A stretch of 64,000 bases of DNA from Pholis gunnellus. Taxonomy: Eukaryota > Chordata > Actinopteri > Perciformes > Pholidae. The notes under the pieces are model-generated. The model searched no databases and had not been told where the DNA came from. It was given only the letters and a program-made list of their open reading frames with translations. Location of the stretch: positions 9,395,904 through 9,459,903 of the forward strand of contig OU342808.1 of the NCBI GenBank assembly GCA_910591455.2, given 5' to 3'. Position numbers and translations under genes: made by a program. Positions 38,597 through 51,675 of the stretch are shown one piece after another (the stretch's first letter is position 1; each line of letters starts with the position of its first letter).

Positions 38597-41500
38597 ACGT
38601 CACCGGAAAACAGTGGACTTAATAGGACCAAAAACAACAATATCCTGACGATTAGAGCTGGGACCTTCAGACTAAAGAGGATTTGCAGCTTAACTTTTTA
38701 AGATTTAGCAACAAGACTTATGCTCAGGACCACAGTGTAATTGAATAAAACATTTGCATAAGGATTACCAGTACCCAGTTCTAATTTTTTTTATTTAATA
38801 CCGCAAAGGGATATTTTCAGTCAAGTGAATAATGGTTATAAATAAAGGTAAAGTCAGCAGACACTCACACTGAAGGGTGAAGAGAGTAAGCAAAATAAAG
38901 ACAATTCAATTATACATTGCCTGAAGTTCACATCTTGTGCTCCAGCTATAAAACCGAGGCAAGCCACCACTTTGCAGCAGTATCCTATCAGCATGAACAA
39001 AGACTGGCTGATGGAGATGGGTTGCAATGGTCTTGCAGCACTCAAAGAAACATACGTCTTACAGATACAACTCCGATAGGAAAATGACTTCCCAACCGAA
39101 GTGGGCTTTTTACTAGAATAGAAAATGTTTGTTGCATGTGTACGTTTCTTGTTTTTATTTTTCCGTTTTGCATCTACTAAGAAATCAAACTTTTGGCTTT
39201 ATGATACATTGAATTTTGCACTGTTGCAATTGTGAAGAATAAATCTTATAAAAGACTGACACAGTATTATAAAACATATTTCTCAGTATTTTGCGTTTGT
39301 TCCATGGCAGACAAAAGAGATCACAGAACACAGATTAAATGAATAACACTGATGGCACAGTTACCGTGCATGATAACTCACTGGTCGGGCTGCCTGGGAC
39401 ACTTCAATAAATCTGAGCCCTCGTTAGTGTAACGAGTGGCACCTGTGCTTTTCCTGCTACGACGAGACAAAATGTCTATTGAGATCTGTAACGCTCAAGA
39501 ATGCAAGCAAGTGACCAGAACTGTACATTTTAAAATGAAAAATTGTGCAATATTACTAATAATTTCTATTTAAATGTACTGCCACTAGAGTTATGAGCGG
39601 TGGATAATGTGCTTCACTGATCAGTGGTCAGCCAAACAAATTATAAACTTACAAAACAATACCACCGAGACATCAAAGATGTTGCTTCCCCTCAAACATC
39701 TGTTCTGACAAACAGACAAGAGGTAAATAAGATGAGTTAGGAAAGGAACAAAATGTAGTGTGTCAGTATTGAAGCATAAATGCAGTCAAAACACAAAACC
39801 ATCGTTATTTACTCCATATTGACGCTCTAACCAAATGAGGGCAGACAGGCGAAAGGGGACTGTGACAGCGAGTTAAAGCACTTTAATTGGCAGATTGAAA
39901 CAGGGGAGAGAAGAATCCAGGAGCCGAAGCCACTCATAGTTTATAGATTTTCAACAAGATTGGGCAGAATATATGCTTGATGAGAGGAAAAGTAGATGTG
40001 AATGTTCCTTTGATTGCAGGTCGACAACAGTTAAAGAGCCTAGCGTGAGAAAAGTGCATGTTCGGGCAGGAGAGGGTTGTAAAAGAAGAAAGGCTGAGAC
40101 ACTGGAGTGAAGGAAAAAGCAAAAGTGAAGAGCAAAGACCAGCACTGAGGGCTGTCTGCAGCCAGAGAGGTTTTAATGATACCGTCTCAATAACAGATTT
40201 CATCGTGCAAGACTTAATGTCTGGGCATGAGTGCACTCTGAAGTAAGACATTTCTTTGTGGTTCGTAGTTTAGAAACATGAAGGAAATATTTTGGGGGGA
40301 TTTTTTGGGGATACAGAACAATGTCCTTGTCATGTCAATGGCAGCATAAACGCCTGTTAATGTTATTTCAATGATAGGAATGTAAAGAACAAGATACAGT
40401 ATAGTCTGAGGTGGAAAACACACAGTGATGATGATGACTCCCAGCAATGCATTACAACTACATCTAGAACAGAAGGCTGTTTAATAAGGGTCAAGGCACA
40501 TCACGCATAGAAAAAGGTTCACATTTCCCAGGACGTTCATACCTACAGCAGGCTACCTAACACCCAACCCCTATGGATGCTGTAACTATTGCACTAACGG
40601 AGAAATCAGCACACAATTGCTGGACTAATCAATATGCTAGCCTCCTTGCAACCAGTCCCGATGGAATGCACTGCGGTAAATAACAATGAGGTTTTTATTC
40701 GACCTGCTTGAGGGAACAAATTTGTAAGCTATTATAAAGCTGTGAATTCTGTCACATTGGGGGCAGCTGAGAGACTAGCGCTTGTAGATTTATTAAAAGC
40801 TGCACACCCACTCAGAATACCGTGTTCTGTATGGAAACTAGGAGATGACTTGTGTAAAATACTGTTGTATGCTAATGTTGGCATTACTTTTACAATGTTT
40901 GTCTTTTAAGGAAACTTGGCAGTAAATTACACTTTTGGGACATGCCACAGTACAAACTTGGGACAGCGCAAAACAAGCATAAACTAAACCTCCAATGGGG
41001 CCAACATTAATAAAGAAAGACCTTTGTTTATCACATTCTTATCTACCAACACAGCCAACTCTAGTGCCGCTGCCTGTTAAACTGATTTATTACCAGCCAC
41101 AACGACAATTTTGGTATTGTTTTCACCTTGTGAGTAATTATGGCAAATTGTGGTCCTGGAGACACTTAGCAGGAAATACCACAAAAGAAGTTTGAGTACT
41201 TTGCCAGGTGTTTATAATTTCTATATTTTGTCACAACCATGCAATATGCAGTCATGAGACTCTACAGTTGCGTAGTTGAGATCATAATGGAGGCCAACAA
41301 ATCATGCTTTCAATAAAAATGTATACATATTTCAAACGGCATGGTGTTGTTTTTGAAATTGCAGTAATTTTGCAATTTTACTTAAGCTGATCAAGACATG
41401 GATCATTCATTTTCTTTACTGAAAGGAAAGGAAAGTAAGCTGACAAGAAGTAATGTAAATATATGATGACTGATTGCATAACGTTAAGCGAGTCCCCTCG

Positions 41501-42354
41501 GTCTTGATTAACAATGGTGGCTGATTGTGTGGTTGGTTTTTGTTGCTGTTGGTTTTTGGTGCTTTGAAGTGGGATTGTATGAGGTCCACACTCTCACAGT
41601 GTATTACCCATTTTAGATGGAAGCAGACAGGAGCACCAGAACATGAGCAAAGTGATGTACGGCTGCGGACGTGGGCAGCAGAAAGACGTATTTTACACTC
41701 CTAAAAGAATCTCAAAAACTAAATTCTGTTTAAGTGTACGCTATATTCCGACATAGAACTGAAGTGAAGGTCCTGTGACTTTGAAGAGAACATAGATAAG
41801 TTTCACTTTCAGTTCAGTTCCCAATCAGAAAGAGCTGTCTGATGGCAAGATAAAGTGGTGGCAATATTCTAAATATAGGTTACACTTAAACGGATATTGA
41901 TTTTTTTAGGTAGGTCTTTCTTTTCGGTGGCTAAAAAACGATTGGCTGCTGCCTCGTCCACAGCAGTATATCGCTTTGCTCTCGTAGCGCTACCCCGCTT
42001 CTCCAAACTGGGGGTGTGGAGACGCTTATCTACTTTAGGTGACACACTTTTTGTCTTATGTAACAAAGGCCTGCTGTGTCTTGGGATATTATGAAATGGG
42101 ATTTAGAAATGAAGACAAGCACTTCTCCTTAGCGTTATGCGTTTACCTTACACTTGATTAGCATGGAATCAGCTGCTTATCAGTCAAACGTTAAGATCAT
42201 TTTAATAACTTAGTGATAACGTTGACGTTACCAAGAGAAATGCATGTGAGCTCATACGAATACATACTCTCTGAACCCTCCGGATTAGTTGTTTACGTCA
42301 CAGGGATAAAGGCAGCAAAAACAAAACAAGTGTGAATGTGTTTCAGATGATGCA

Positions 42355-42745
42355 GTGGGTCATAGAGGTGTAACAGCCGAGGGTGATCCGTGATCAGTAT
42401 GGATCACCCCTCACGGTTCGCCACACATATGGGATGCGGATTAATTGCACAGTTGAACCATCGCAGTGTGAAATAATGCAACGCTGGGAACAACAAATCT
42501 GTGTTTTAATTGGCGGGAGGAGAGACAGTAACGATGCACCAGAGCTAACGTGTGGATGCTCCATTCGGTTACATAATGATGCGTTCATGTTCGATTTTTG
42601 GGACGTCGGTGAAATAAAGAAATTGGAGCATTGTTTACGAGTTGCTACCGGTCGGCGGCAAAAAACTTGATCGGGGCGTCTTTAAAACTTACGTGAAACG
42701 ATCTGAACTATGAGTTTTGTGATCTGTTGCACCACTAGTGGGTCC
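42355..42745. mobile_element. hAT MITE (375 bp) with target-site duplication
   Basis: The element spans 42363-42737. The left end is TAGAGGTGTAACAG and the right end reverse-complements to TAGTGGTGCAACAG, 12 of 14 bases identical. The flanks are GTGGGTCA (42355-42362) and GTGGGTCC (42738-42745), an 8-bp duplication with one mismatch, which is the hAT signature. TAGAGGTGTAA is close to the Tol2/Ac-type terminus. A 95-residue open frame inside has no transposase motif. This is a non-autonomous copy. Confidence 0.82.
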
Positions 42746-44220
42746 TTTCATGACATTAGATTGACAGCACAGAAAGAGGCTGTGCATAATACACCATTTA
42801 TTAAGCTCTCACATATTTTCATCTCTGATTTAAGAGGTTGAACATCAATGTATTGCAAGTTAACATAATTGACTAACCACAGGGATCTTATATTGTAGGC
42901 ATGAAAAGCAGTGGCAGCCTGTAATTATTAATGTGGGCAAGAGCAAAAGTGGTCAGTTGCTCTCACCGTGGAGAGAATTTTCAAAACGTATGCAAATGTC
43001 TGCTCTTACTGATCTCTCACACTCAATTTGTCGATTTTCTTTTTCAGACCCGAAAGGGACACGAGATTAAAAGCTGCAATCCAGACGGGCACATGCAGGT
43101 AGCTTTGAGACATGTTGCCAAGTGTGTCAGACAAACAAACGAACCGCACATTACAATTCAAAGAATGATTACAAAAATGTTTAACACCTGTTAGTCCTGA
43201 CGCCTGTTTGTGTACTCGCTGACAGCATATCAGACATCAAGGAGGAGGTGGAGACAGGTACAGAGACAGAACAGTGCTCCTCAGAGAATAAAAATGACAG
43301 AAAAAGATTGGAGGCAGAGGCAAAAGAGAAAGAACGAATGATACATTGGGAGTGAGGCAGGGAAACGATGAGAAAAGAGAACAAAATCAAACAATAAAAG
43401 CATGTAAAGAAAAAAGATTTGACCCACAGCAGGCACAGAGAAGTATTTGGGAAATACACTTGGTACTGTGATGGGAGGAAATGAAATGTCCAAGATTCAA
43501 CAGTTGCAAAAGCACATGCGCACACATACAGACACCATGAATTTACAATAACACAGAACAAGAACAAGTAAAGCTCAAATCAAAGCAACTACAGATTAGC
43601 CACAGCAGTGCAATATAGCTGGAGCTATGAGAATGTCAACTTGTGTTCTTGTTTTGCTCCGACCGTGTACCAGAACCCCCTCAAGAAAAACGGATTATTT
43701 GTCCCTCTTTTTAGACCGAATTTTTTTGAACTGTAAATGTGTATCAGTAAAACCAGAACAGATTTATAAAGCACCATTTCAAAACAGAGAGTTCTGTGCA
43801 TCAATGTTTTGCGATGCATTTAAGACCGTATATGTTTTCCACCCTTTGTAGATGAACTTCTTCTTTCTGGATACATGAGACGTGGGATACATAAGATGTG
43901 GGAGTGTTGTGAAAACAAGAAGCAAAGGTGTGATATAATTAGTCTGGAAAACACTTTATCACTTCAGCGGTGCTAAGTAAGCAACATTGTGATGTAATGT
44001 AATAATGTGACACATGTTGAGACACAGGGGTTAAGCAACTTGATGCAACACAGGAGAAAATATTGTACAAATAACAGAAATGTTAAAGCAAAGAAAAGCA
44101 AATGTGTTATTATGTATGGATGCACACGTTGTCAGTAGCCTTTTGTATAATGGTCAATAATTATTTTCCATCTTCTATCTTCAGTAGGTAATTATGTTTA
44201 ACCAAATAGCATACTTGTTG
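42746..44220. other. Intronic stretch, no gene seen
   Basis: Unique AT-rich DNA without long simple repeats. The region is purine-rich around 43250-43400. No coding evidence was found. Confidence 0.65.
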
Positions 44221-44234
44221 TTAGGCTTTCCACA

Positions 44235-44400
44235 ATAAGTACGTTTATTGGACAACATATTGTCCCAGAAATAATTGCGATAAACAAACTCATATTCAAC
44301 TATTATTCCGAATATGACAATATTCCGAATTTAAAATGGCTCATGCAAACATCATATTCCATTTGGATATTCTGAATTCGGCCTTATTCCGAATGGAGCA
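44235..44400. repeat. Decayed DNA-transposon terminal sequence
   Basis: The words ATATTGTCCCAGAAATAATTGCGATAA (in part) and repeated ATTCCGAAT / GAATTCGGC motifs resemble ends of common teleost DNA transposons. They directly precede the Myb/SANT-like ORF. Boundaries and superfamily are unclear. Confidence 0.4.
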
Positions 44401-44415
44401 TTTTCCGATCAAGAC

Positions 44416-44703
44416 ATGTGGGATATGTCGATATTATTACACGGCTTCTTTACTGTTTACGACCACCTCTGTGCACTGAACACAAACAAACTAGCCTACA
44501 GTTTGCAAAGCTGGAGTAGAGATGCAAAACCAAAAGAAAGCCCACATTTCTGGTCGGAAGGAGAAACACCTTTAAACATCATGAAGGACTTGGATAACAA
44601 CAGGTTTTGGGATATGTGCAAATATCACAACGCCGGCCTTTTCAAGAAGGCAGTTGAAGGAATGAAGGACGGAGGCTGTGTTCAAAAGATCCTTAATAAT
44701 TAA
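44416..44703 (+). pseudogene. Myb/SANT-like domain ORF fragment, probably transposon-derived
   Basis: A 95-residue frame contains FWSEGETPLNIMKDLDN, then KYHNAGLFKKAVEGMKDGG. This follows the pattern of the Myb/SANT-like DNA-binding domain (W-S-x-x-E-T near the first helix, then x-R/H-N-x-x-L/I-F-x-K-x-x-x-x-M-x-x-x-G). Such domains are encoded by PIF/Harbinger elements and by domesticated MSANTD proteins. The frame stops right after the second helix, before the third (recognition) helix, so the domain is truncated. The preceding DNA has transposon-like ATTCCGAAT repeats. Function and family are inference. A chance match cannot be excluded. Confidence 0.45.
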
Positions 44704-44820
44704 AACATAAATGAAATAAAACCATAAACTAAATGGACTCTTGGGGATCTGTTAATTAAAATGTTTAAAATGTAATAATATTATTTAATATAAAAATATT
44801 ATTTGCATACACATTCATAC

Positions 44821-44990
44821 ACTGATGGCAGAGGTTGCCATGCAAGGTGCCAACCTGCTCATCACGGGTGGTTAGGGGTTCAGTGTCTTGCTCAAAGACA
44901 CTTGGACACTCACTCTGGGAACAAACCGGGAACATAAACCATCTGATTACTAGATGATCGCTCTACCTTCTGAGCCATGCCGCCCCAGTG
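44821..44990 (-). mobile_element. tRNA-derived SINE (copy 1)
   Basis: Read on the minus strand, the sequence opens GGGGCGGCATGGCTCAGAAGG. The A box is TGGCTCAGAAG (44977-44967), matching the pol III consensus, and a degenerate B box is GGTTTATGTTC (44940-44930). The tRNA-unrelated body contains GTGTCTTTGAGCAAGACACT and AACCCCTAACCACCCG, then GGTGCCAACCTGCTC reversed at the end. This body is very common in fish SINEs. No long 3' tail is visible. Confidence 0.78.
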
Positions 44991-45038
44991 TCGTATGTGT
45001 GTGTTAGTGCACCGATTTATTTTTTGAGCCTGTGTGCA

Positions 45039-45042
<4 letters not shown>

Positions 45043-45113
<71 letters not shown>
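45043..45113. repeat. (GT)n microsatellite
   Basis: About 35 GT units. Confidence 0.97.
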
Positions 45114-45116
<3 letters not shown>

Positions 45117-46234
45117 CATATGCTGTATACAGCGCACAAGCTTTAGTTTATGTGCACTTTGGAGAACAAACGTGCCAATGCTATGCTTTATGCGTTTACA
45201 GTGCTGTGAATAGCAGCCGGCCCATGATTGGTTGAAGAGGAAATGATTCAGAAGAGAGGAAGCAAATAACTCACATACACATATATGCATGATGAAACAC
45301 ACATCAATTTAGACACACACCCACGGTGGCATGCACCCTTAAAGACAGCGTTCTGGGATGCATGCAACCACTGGCAGTATGCACACTCCTTAATGCATGA
45401 ACATGCTCACGCACATGCCTGAGACGCTAACGCAAATTAAAAGTACATTGTATCCACATTTAGGGCACCCTCTGCCCAAGTGAGACACAGCGAAGGTTAC
45501 TGGAAGACTAAAGCAGCATTTGTGTCGCTAGCGAGACAGAGGACAGGACCATGAAAGCAAAGTGGGTAGATGTAAATATTCACTCTACTGCAAGAATGTA
45601 GGACATACAGAATGGATACACCATCATCACATATACGTGCACACCACTGCACCATTCAAATCTGCACACACATGCACAAAGACATGCATAAAACTGACAG
45701 TCAAGTTAGTCCTTAGTTCTTGACAAGAAAATACTATTTCCCTTTCTCTAAACATAAGCCTGATTACGTCAACCTAATGCACACTGAGCATTCTTCCCGA
45801 AAGACACTCACTGCATCCAAATAGTATTATTCTACTGAGTTGCCATGTTTGTTCGGCATATTTGGATTTTCGTCGTCTCGTGAATAATAATTGCCAAATA
45901 GTGTGATTACTTCCTCAGTGTGAGGCAGTGTGATAAGCTAGAGAGCTGTGCGTAGCGGGAAATGTCCCCACTCTGGTTTTGAAAAAAAAAATCTTAAATA
46001 CAGATCACCATGCATGTATGCCTCATATTCAACATACGGAAGGGATTTCTGGATTCATGCTGTGTTTAATCCATTAATTTATACAGAAAACTTGTCCTAA
46101 AACAGGCCTCCAAAGGCTACTGCTGTACTGAAAGCAGACACTGCACGGCCTATATAACCAGCTAGCTTTTCTCTCTTCCCTAAAACACAATGTTCAGAGT
46201 ACAGAGCCAGAGCTTAAGCGTGCCCTTACAGAAT

Positions 46235-46352
<118 letters not shown>

Positions 46353-47977
46353 ATATACAGTAGACTACACGTGCATGCATGCAGAAAGCAGTGAAAGTCA
46401 ATCTCCACAAAAAGCAAGCCGACACCTTTTTCTGGTGAACAGCAAAGGTTCTTGTCCTCAGCTGACATTAAGCATGTGTGACTCTGCGCGTGTCGACGGG
46501 ATAAACACAAACGATACAATCATCCGGGAACAAGGGCTCTATTGTACTAGTCCATCCCGGGCCATCTGGTCTGCTCTACCTGCATCACTGACTGCTGCGG
46601 TGAGACGAAGCACCTTCGGCGGGGCAGGGCTGTCTTTCCTGGCCTACATCTGCAGTCGACCTCAGACAAGCAATCATACTTCTTCTCACCGCTACCTGTC
46701 AGTCCACCTCAACTTCAGAAACAGACACACACACATATTCCCTCTTTCTCTCTGTGGCCTGGTTAAGGGTTCTGCCTCAGTGGCCAGGTACAGACGTCAG
46801 AGCTGCTGTCTGACTCTTTCCTTCACAAGACAATGCACTAAAGTCCCAGATACCACACAAACCAGGCACACAGTCTTTGCACCTCTGTGAATCAACACAC
46901 AAATATACATAAAACACCAGTGTTCATGCACACAGAAACATGAGGTGCTAAATTTACACAGTCAAAGACAGCGTGGACCAGCACATCTGTCAACACATAT
47001 ACATAAGAAGATGTGAAGCATTTAAATACACACTGCTTAGCCCCCTCTCTTCTGAATTGGTGCATAGCTGCAGATTAAAATACACATGTGCACGCAGACA
47101 CACACACAAACAGAAGTTGATAGTTCAGAAGAGGAAGCGGTGTTGACAGCTGTGAAACACGTAGACAAAACTAGGCAGGAGGAGCCATTCACACACACAC
47201 TGAGATGTTTAGAAATCCTTCTCCATGGAAAAGACCGGAATAGCACCAAAGAGAAAGAAAAACCAGGCCATGCCAGGACAAATCTCCCTCTTATTCTCCC
47301 CCTTATTTCCTCACCCCACAAACAATGGAAACCTCTCATTCGGTTTTTAAAACTCTTTCCATCTAAATGATAGAAATCCTATTTTTCAGAGCCACCCCCC
47401 ACCACACACGCATGTGCACACACTGCATAGATCCAATAATCTCTCTGTCCATCCCTCCCTCCCTTCCTCATCACCTTAACTGAACTGGGTGTCCAAAGGA
47501 TAACTCCCTTTTTCCCTGTCATCTAAAAGACACGAGTCTCCCAAACAGTAGCTTACCTTGTCCACAAAAGGAAGGACACTGATAAAAATGTATAACAAAA
47601 AACATGAAAGGAAATACAACTGTCAAACATAGTTGATGTTAGATTTCAATTGTGCGTCGACAGTCACATTTTGCAGATGGCGCGTTTTCTCGGGCATTCT
47701 TGTTTAGTGGGCCTCTCAAGACAGACTACATCTTTCTACTCTAAAGAACATCTACAGTTTGGAATGTCAATCTGTGTCATTCAAAATTAATGAAATATCA
47801 TTTGAGTGTCCAAGTTGTGGGTCACAATGTGCATGCTAGACAACAGCAGTCGACAGTTGGAGCTGTAATGAATGGATCTCAGTGGACCAGACAGTCATTT
47901 ATCTGATGTTACACTAAACAGCCCACTTTATGCTAGTTTTTGGTGGTAAACTTAGACGAATGAGTCTTGACGAGTTG

Positions 47978-49060
47978 ACCTACACCAGGGGTCTTCAACG
48001 TTTTTCAGGCCAAGGACCCCCAAACTGATAGAGAGATGGAACAGGGACCCCCTACTATATAAATTGTGTTTTATATTAAACTGGGCGCCTAGTGCTATGT
48101 ATAAACATACCTCTTTATAGTGTATTCAACACTAAGCTATTCAAATAATACACAGGTTCATATATTCATGGCACAGTGAGTAGGGTGGCTGAGCCACTGC
48201 CATTCAGAAACATACCTTGTCAACTGATACCAATGCCAATATCAACATTGTCTGTCAATTACATGATAATCATGAATACAAGCTATTCAAATTGACGTTT
48301 TTATTTTAAACATAGTTGTGGAAACAAAAAACGAGTGATGGCCTATTAGTGCCACTGCCATGCATAAACATACCTGTTATCTTGCATACAACACTGAACT
48401 ATAATAATGGACCGATTCATGTTTTTTGGACGAGTTAAAAAACGATACATTCTCACTCATAGCAATGTCCATACACTTGGCATAATAATATACTGGCCTC
48501 AGTAGTTGGCTGTTGTGGATAGGAGCTGCAGTGTTTTAGCCAAGAATATCTTGCAAAAACAATTGCACAAGGATTCGTGGGTGAAGTAAATGTCGTTCTT
48601 TTCAATTAGTTTTTTTAACAACGGTATCTTCTTTTCAAATAATATTGCAGCTTGCATCCTTGTGTCTGGGATCTTAATCAGCTGGGGACTGAATAGGCTC
48701 TCGGTCAATCACGGGGAACCTGACAGAGCCAGCATGTAACATGTGGCCTCGTGATTGGCACAGCAGCGATAGGGGGCGGGTCCTCCTCTTTGTGCGCGAG
48801 AGGCTTGGAAGGACAGGTTAGTCTCGTGCTGTGAGTGAACCGGTGCCCAGCTTGAGAGAGCTCCTGAATGTGTGCATTTCTGACTGAAAGATAATATCTT
48901 CTGCCTCCATTTATCCATTCGCTACAATATGTCGGATTCATGTTCATGTGTATTTAGAGACATTTAAATTTGTGGGGGAAAAAATGAAAAATTGTCTGAT
49001 CAACCAAAAGTTTCACGACCCCCCCTGCAGTAGCCCCTGTTGAAGACCTCTGACCTACAC
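47978..49060. mobile_element. hAT non-autonomous transposon (1067 bp) with perfect 8-bp duplication
   Basis: The element spans 47986-49052. The left end is CAGGGGTCTTCAAC and the right end reverse-complements to CAGAGGTCTTCAAC, 13 of 14 identical, with GGACCCCC-rich subterminal sequence at both ends. It is flanked by ACCTACAC at 47978-47985 and again at 49053-49060, a perfect 8-bp target-site duplication as expected for hAT. The interior has no transposase motif. It holds imperfect repeats built on CATAAACATACCT (about 48100, 48208, 48363). The perfect duplication argues for a fairly recent insertion. Confidence 0.92.
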
Positions 49061-50053
49061 AAACACAGTATATATGCACCACTATCTATTTTTCTGCAGA
49101 GCATTAAGGCTTGAATAATCTTGAATAAAGTGTCTCATTTCACTAATGACCACAAAGGTAACAGTCTGTTGGACCAAATCCCTCGGGAATCGAGTTCTTC
49201 TGTGTTTTCTTCTAAACTCTGCATCACTCTTGGTATTCCTACATTACCACAGCAAGAAGTACTGCACTTGTGTTGCACGGATGCTTTTATAAACAAGTTG
49301 ACAGTAAAGAATAATTATCAATGACTCAAACTAAAACCTTGGCTTAACGTTCTTTTGTTCAAAATACATACAAAATGGTAAAAACCCAGCAATGACTGAT
49401 GAAGCGTCCTCTAATGTGCCTATCCACACTGTGTCCTCTTTCAGATTTTATGATGCATCGCAAGGCAAATGAAGCCCACTGGGTCTCCTATAACTTCAGG
49501 TATAACACTGTATATATCAGGGGAACTCTTACTTCCTCTTCGTCCAAGTGTTTCTACTGACCTAGCCAAGAGCAACAAAAAGAGACAAAGACCATAAGCA
49601 CATGGGTATCTATAATATGTGTATGTACAGGCTAAAGACAATGTGTCACATGTAGTCGTCTAATATTCTTTTCAATATTTCGTGGCCTTTACAGTGTGCG
49701 AAAGTGTGCCAGTGTACAACCCATGATTTGAGCCAGGCTCATTTGTTAGCTTCTTCCCCTCATTTAGGATGCATGGTTAGCCAGTGGATGCACTATGACA
49801 CACTGCGTGGCTAAAAAGCAGACCAACCTCGAAGTGAAGACTTAATCTGGCTGCATAAATCACTGACTTTCTGAGCGTAACTAATCACCAACACACACAA
49901 CCGCACGCACTTCCACACACTCTCTTTTAACACACGTGCAGAATCCATACGAACGGCCCTCATAAAGCAGAGGACCATTGCCATGCAGCACACGATGCAG
50001 AAAGGGCCGAGAGACAAGCGGACTCCCCTCTTCCTTCTGCATGCTGATCATGA

Positions 50054-50071
50054 GAGAGACAGAGAGAGAGA

Positions 50072-50117
<46 letters not shown>
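50054..50117. repeat. (GA)n microsatellite
   Basis: About 64 bp of GA repeats with one GT interruption, a purine mirror repeat. Confidence 0.97.
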
Positions 50118-50121
<4 letters not shown>

Positions 50122-50535
50122 CAAGGCATGGGTGCCAGCTACCCAGCAACTCAATCACATCTGATGCCTCGACAGTGCGAGATGAAAACATCTGCTGGTC
50201 ACTGCTCTGAATATCGCAAAAATAAAGGCTACTCAGTGAGAGGAAGGCACAGGTTTTCAGTACAGACAACTAAAAAGAGTAGACGACGACGACACAAAGT
50301 CCACCTTCTCTCCCTTTCTTCCCCCTGGTTTCTCTTCTTCACTTTCTGTCTTCCATCTTTTCTGCCTTTGATATACATCTCCCTTCGCCTGTCTCGCTCT
50401 CTCTTTCCCTCCTTTTCCCATCATTCCATCTTTAGCAACAACAAAGAGATTAAAGAAGGATTACTTCTGACATGTCAATGTGATGTTGCTGTATTTTTTT
50501 CTTTCTTTCTCATGCAGTCCTAAATTAATATGTGT

Positions 50536-50536
<1 letters not shown>

Positions 50537-50567
<31 letters not shown>
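50537..50567. repeat. (CA)n microsatellite
   Basis: About 15 CA units followed by a GAAA/GA-rich stretch. Confidence 0.95.
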
Positions 50568-50572
<5 letters not shown>

Positions 50573-51540
50573 GAAAGAAAGAGAGAAAGAGAGAGACCGA
50601 CAATTCAGCGTTGCAAGAGTGGGATACACATTATTCTCCTCATGCAAAATGAGCATGTGCAGAAACTAGTGTGGCTGATTTCTCCTTGAAACAATACCAC
50701 ATTATGTGTGAAAACAATGCGAGCAAATCACAATACTCCTTCCTCTACTTATTTCCACTGCACCCAGGTTTATCTGCTGTTTCCAAGGTCGGCAGAAGAA
50801 GTGAGGATAAGGAGGGATGGAGTCTGAGAGAGAGGCTGAATGAGAATAAAAGAAGTATTGTTTCGGGGGGGGATAACCCTTTGTTGTGATGCAAAGTACT
50901 TGTGTCTAGCTGGGAAATGAACTATTGATTAGAAATAAGGTGGAAGGTAGAGAGTGAGAGGGGGGAAAGAAAATGACTGAAATCACACCAACTAACTGCC
51001 CACGCTGATCCTTTGTCCTCTCCACACGTACATAAACATATGCTTGCTAAGGCAGGGGGGAAAGCTGCTCACATGGAGTTGTAACTAAACAGTAATAAAT
51101 TCAGTCAACCAATAAACTAAACACAGCTTTCACTGTCTTTTCTACTAATTGGAAACCACTCGCTGGCCTGGTTTGCATTACAGGGTCAAGGAGGAATAGT
51201 CGAGTGTTCTCATTATCCATGTCACTAAATTTGTTCCTCAAACATATATCTGGGGTTTGTATGGATTATGTTGCAAAGTGGACGTGATTTGAGAGCTTCT
51301 ACTCTTATAAATCCCATGGCCGTACTGCCTAGTTTTGCCTACTGATTGTTGTAACACAGTGCACTACAATACATATATATGTATCTTTGTGTTTACCCTT
51401 CTCTTGTAACCCTGAAACAGTTCCAGTATAGATGACAAGAACCTCAGTGCAGTTTGCCTACATAGTTGAAGATCCCCGTCTTAGTCTCCGTAAGCCTAAA
51501 ATGTCAAATCGCTAACACTCCTATCTAAAGAAACTAACAG

Positions 51541-51675
51541 TCCGTGAGCTGGTTAAGTTTAGGTGTCTTGCTGTGAGACACTTGCAGAACACGTGGCCAC
51601 TGCTGAGATCAAACCATCCATTCACAGGGTGATCTGTCTCTCCAGCGGATTATACTGCCACCCCTGTAGGGCCGG
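51541..51675 (-). mobile_element. tRNA-derived SINE (copy 2, degenerate)
   Basis: This shares the body TGTCTTGCTxxxAGACACTT (plus-strand sense) with the SINE at 44821-44990 and lies in the same orientation. On the minus strand a B box reads GGTTTGATCTC (51615-51605), close to the pol III consensus. The A-box region, TGGCAGTATAA, is decayed. It is probably an older copy of the same or a sister family. Confidence 0.6.

Larger units (their letters stand above)
36991..42354. other. Intronic stretch, no gene seen
   Basis: Mostly unique DNA with (GT)n at 38394-38438 and (CA)n at 38549-38590 in opposite orientation, and a repeat-free stretch at 37110-37300 that looks conserved. A segment at about 41870-42070 has the feel of a diverged interspersed repeat, but I could not place it. 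No coding evidence. Confidence 0.6.
49061..51539. other. Intronic stretch, no gene seen
   Basis: Unique DNA with a (GA)n tract (50054-50117) and (CA)n (50537-50567) with an adjoining GA-rich tail. Serine/leucine and Arg-Glu open frames over the GA tract are artefacts. Confidence 0.65.

Noticed and set aside
42383..42670. 95-residue open frame inside the hAT MITE
   Set aside because: It has no transposase motif, and the element is too short to be autonomous.
44930..44977. A true tRNA gene
   Set aside because: The A and B boxes belong to a SINE head. No tRNA cloverleaf or acceptor stem could be completed.
48499..48947. Open frames inside the 1067-bp hAT element
   Set aside because: They show no hAT transposase or BED-finger motif and are probably chance.
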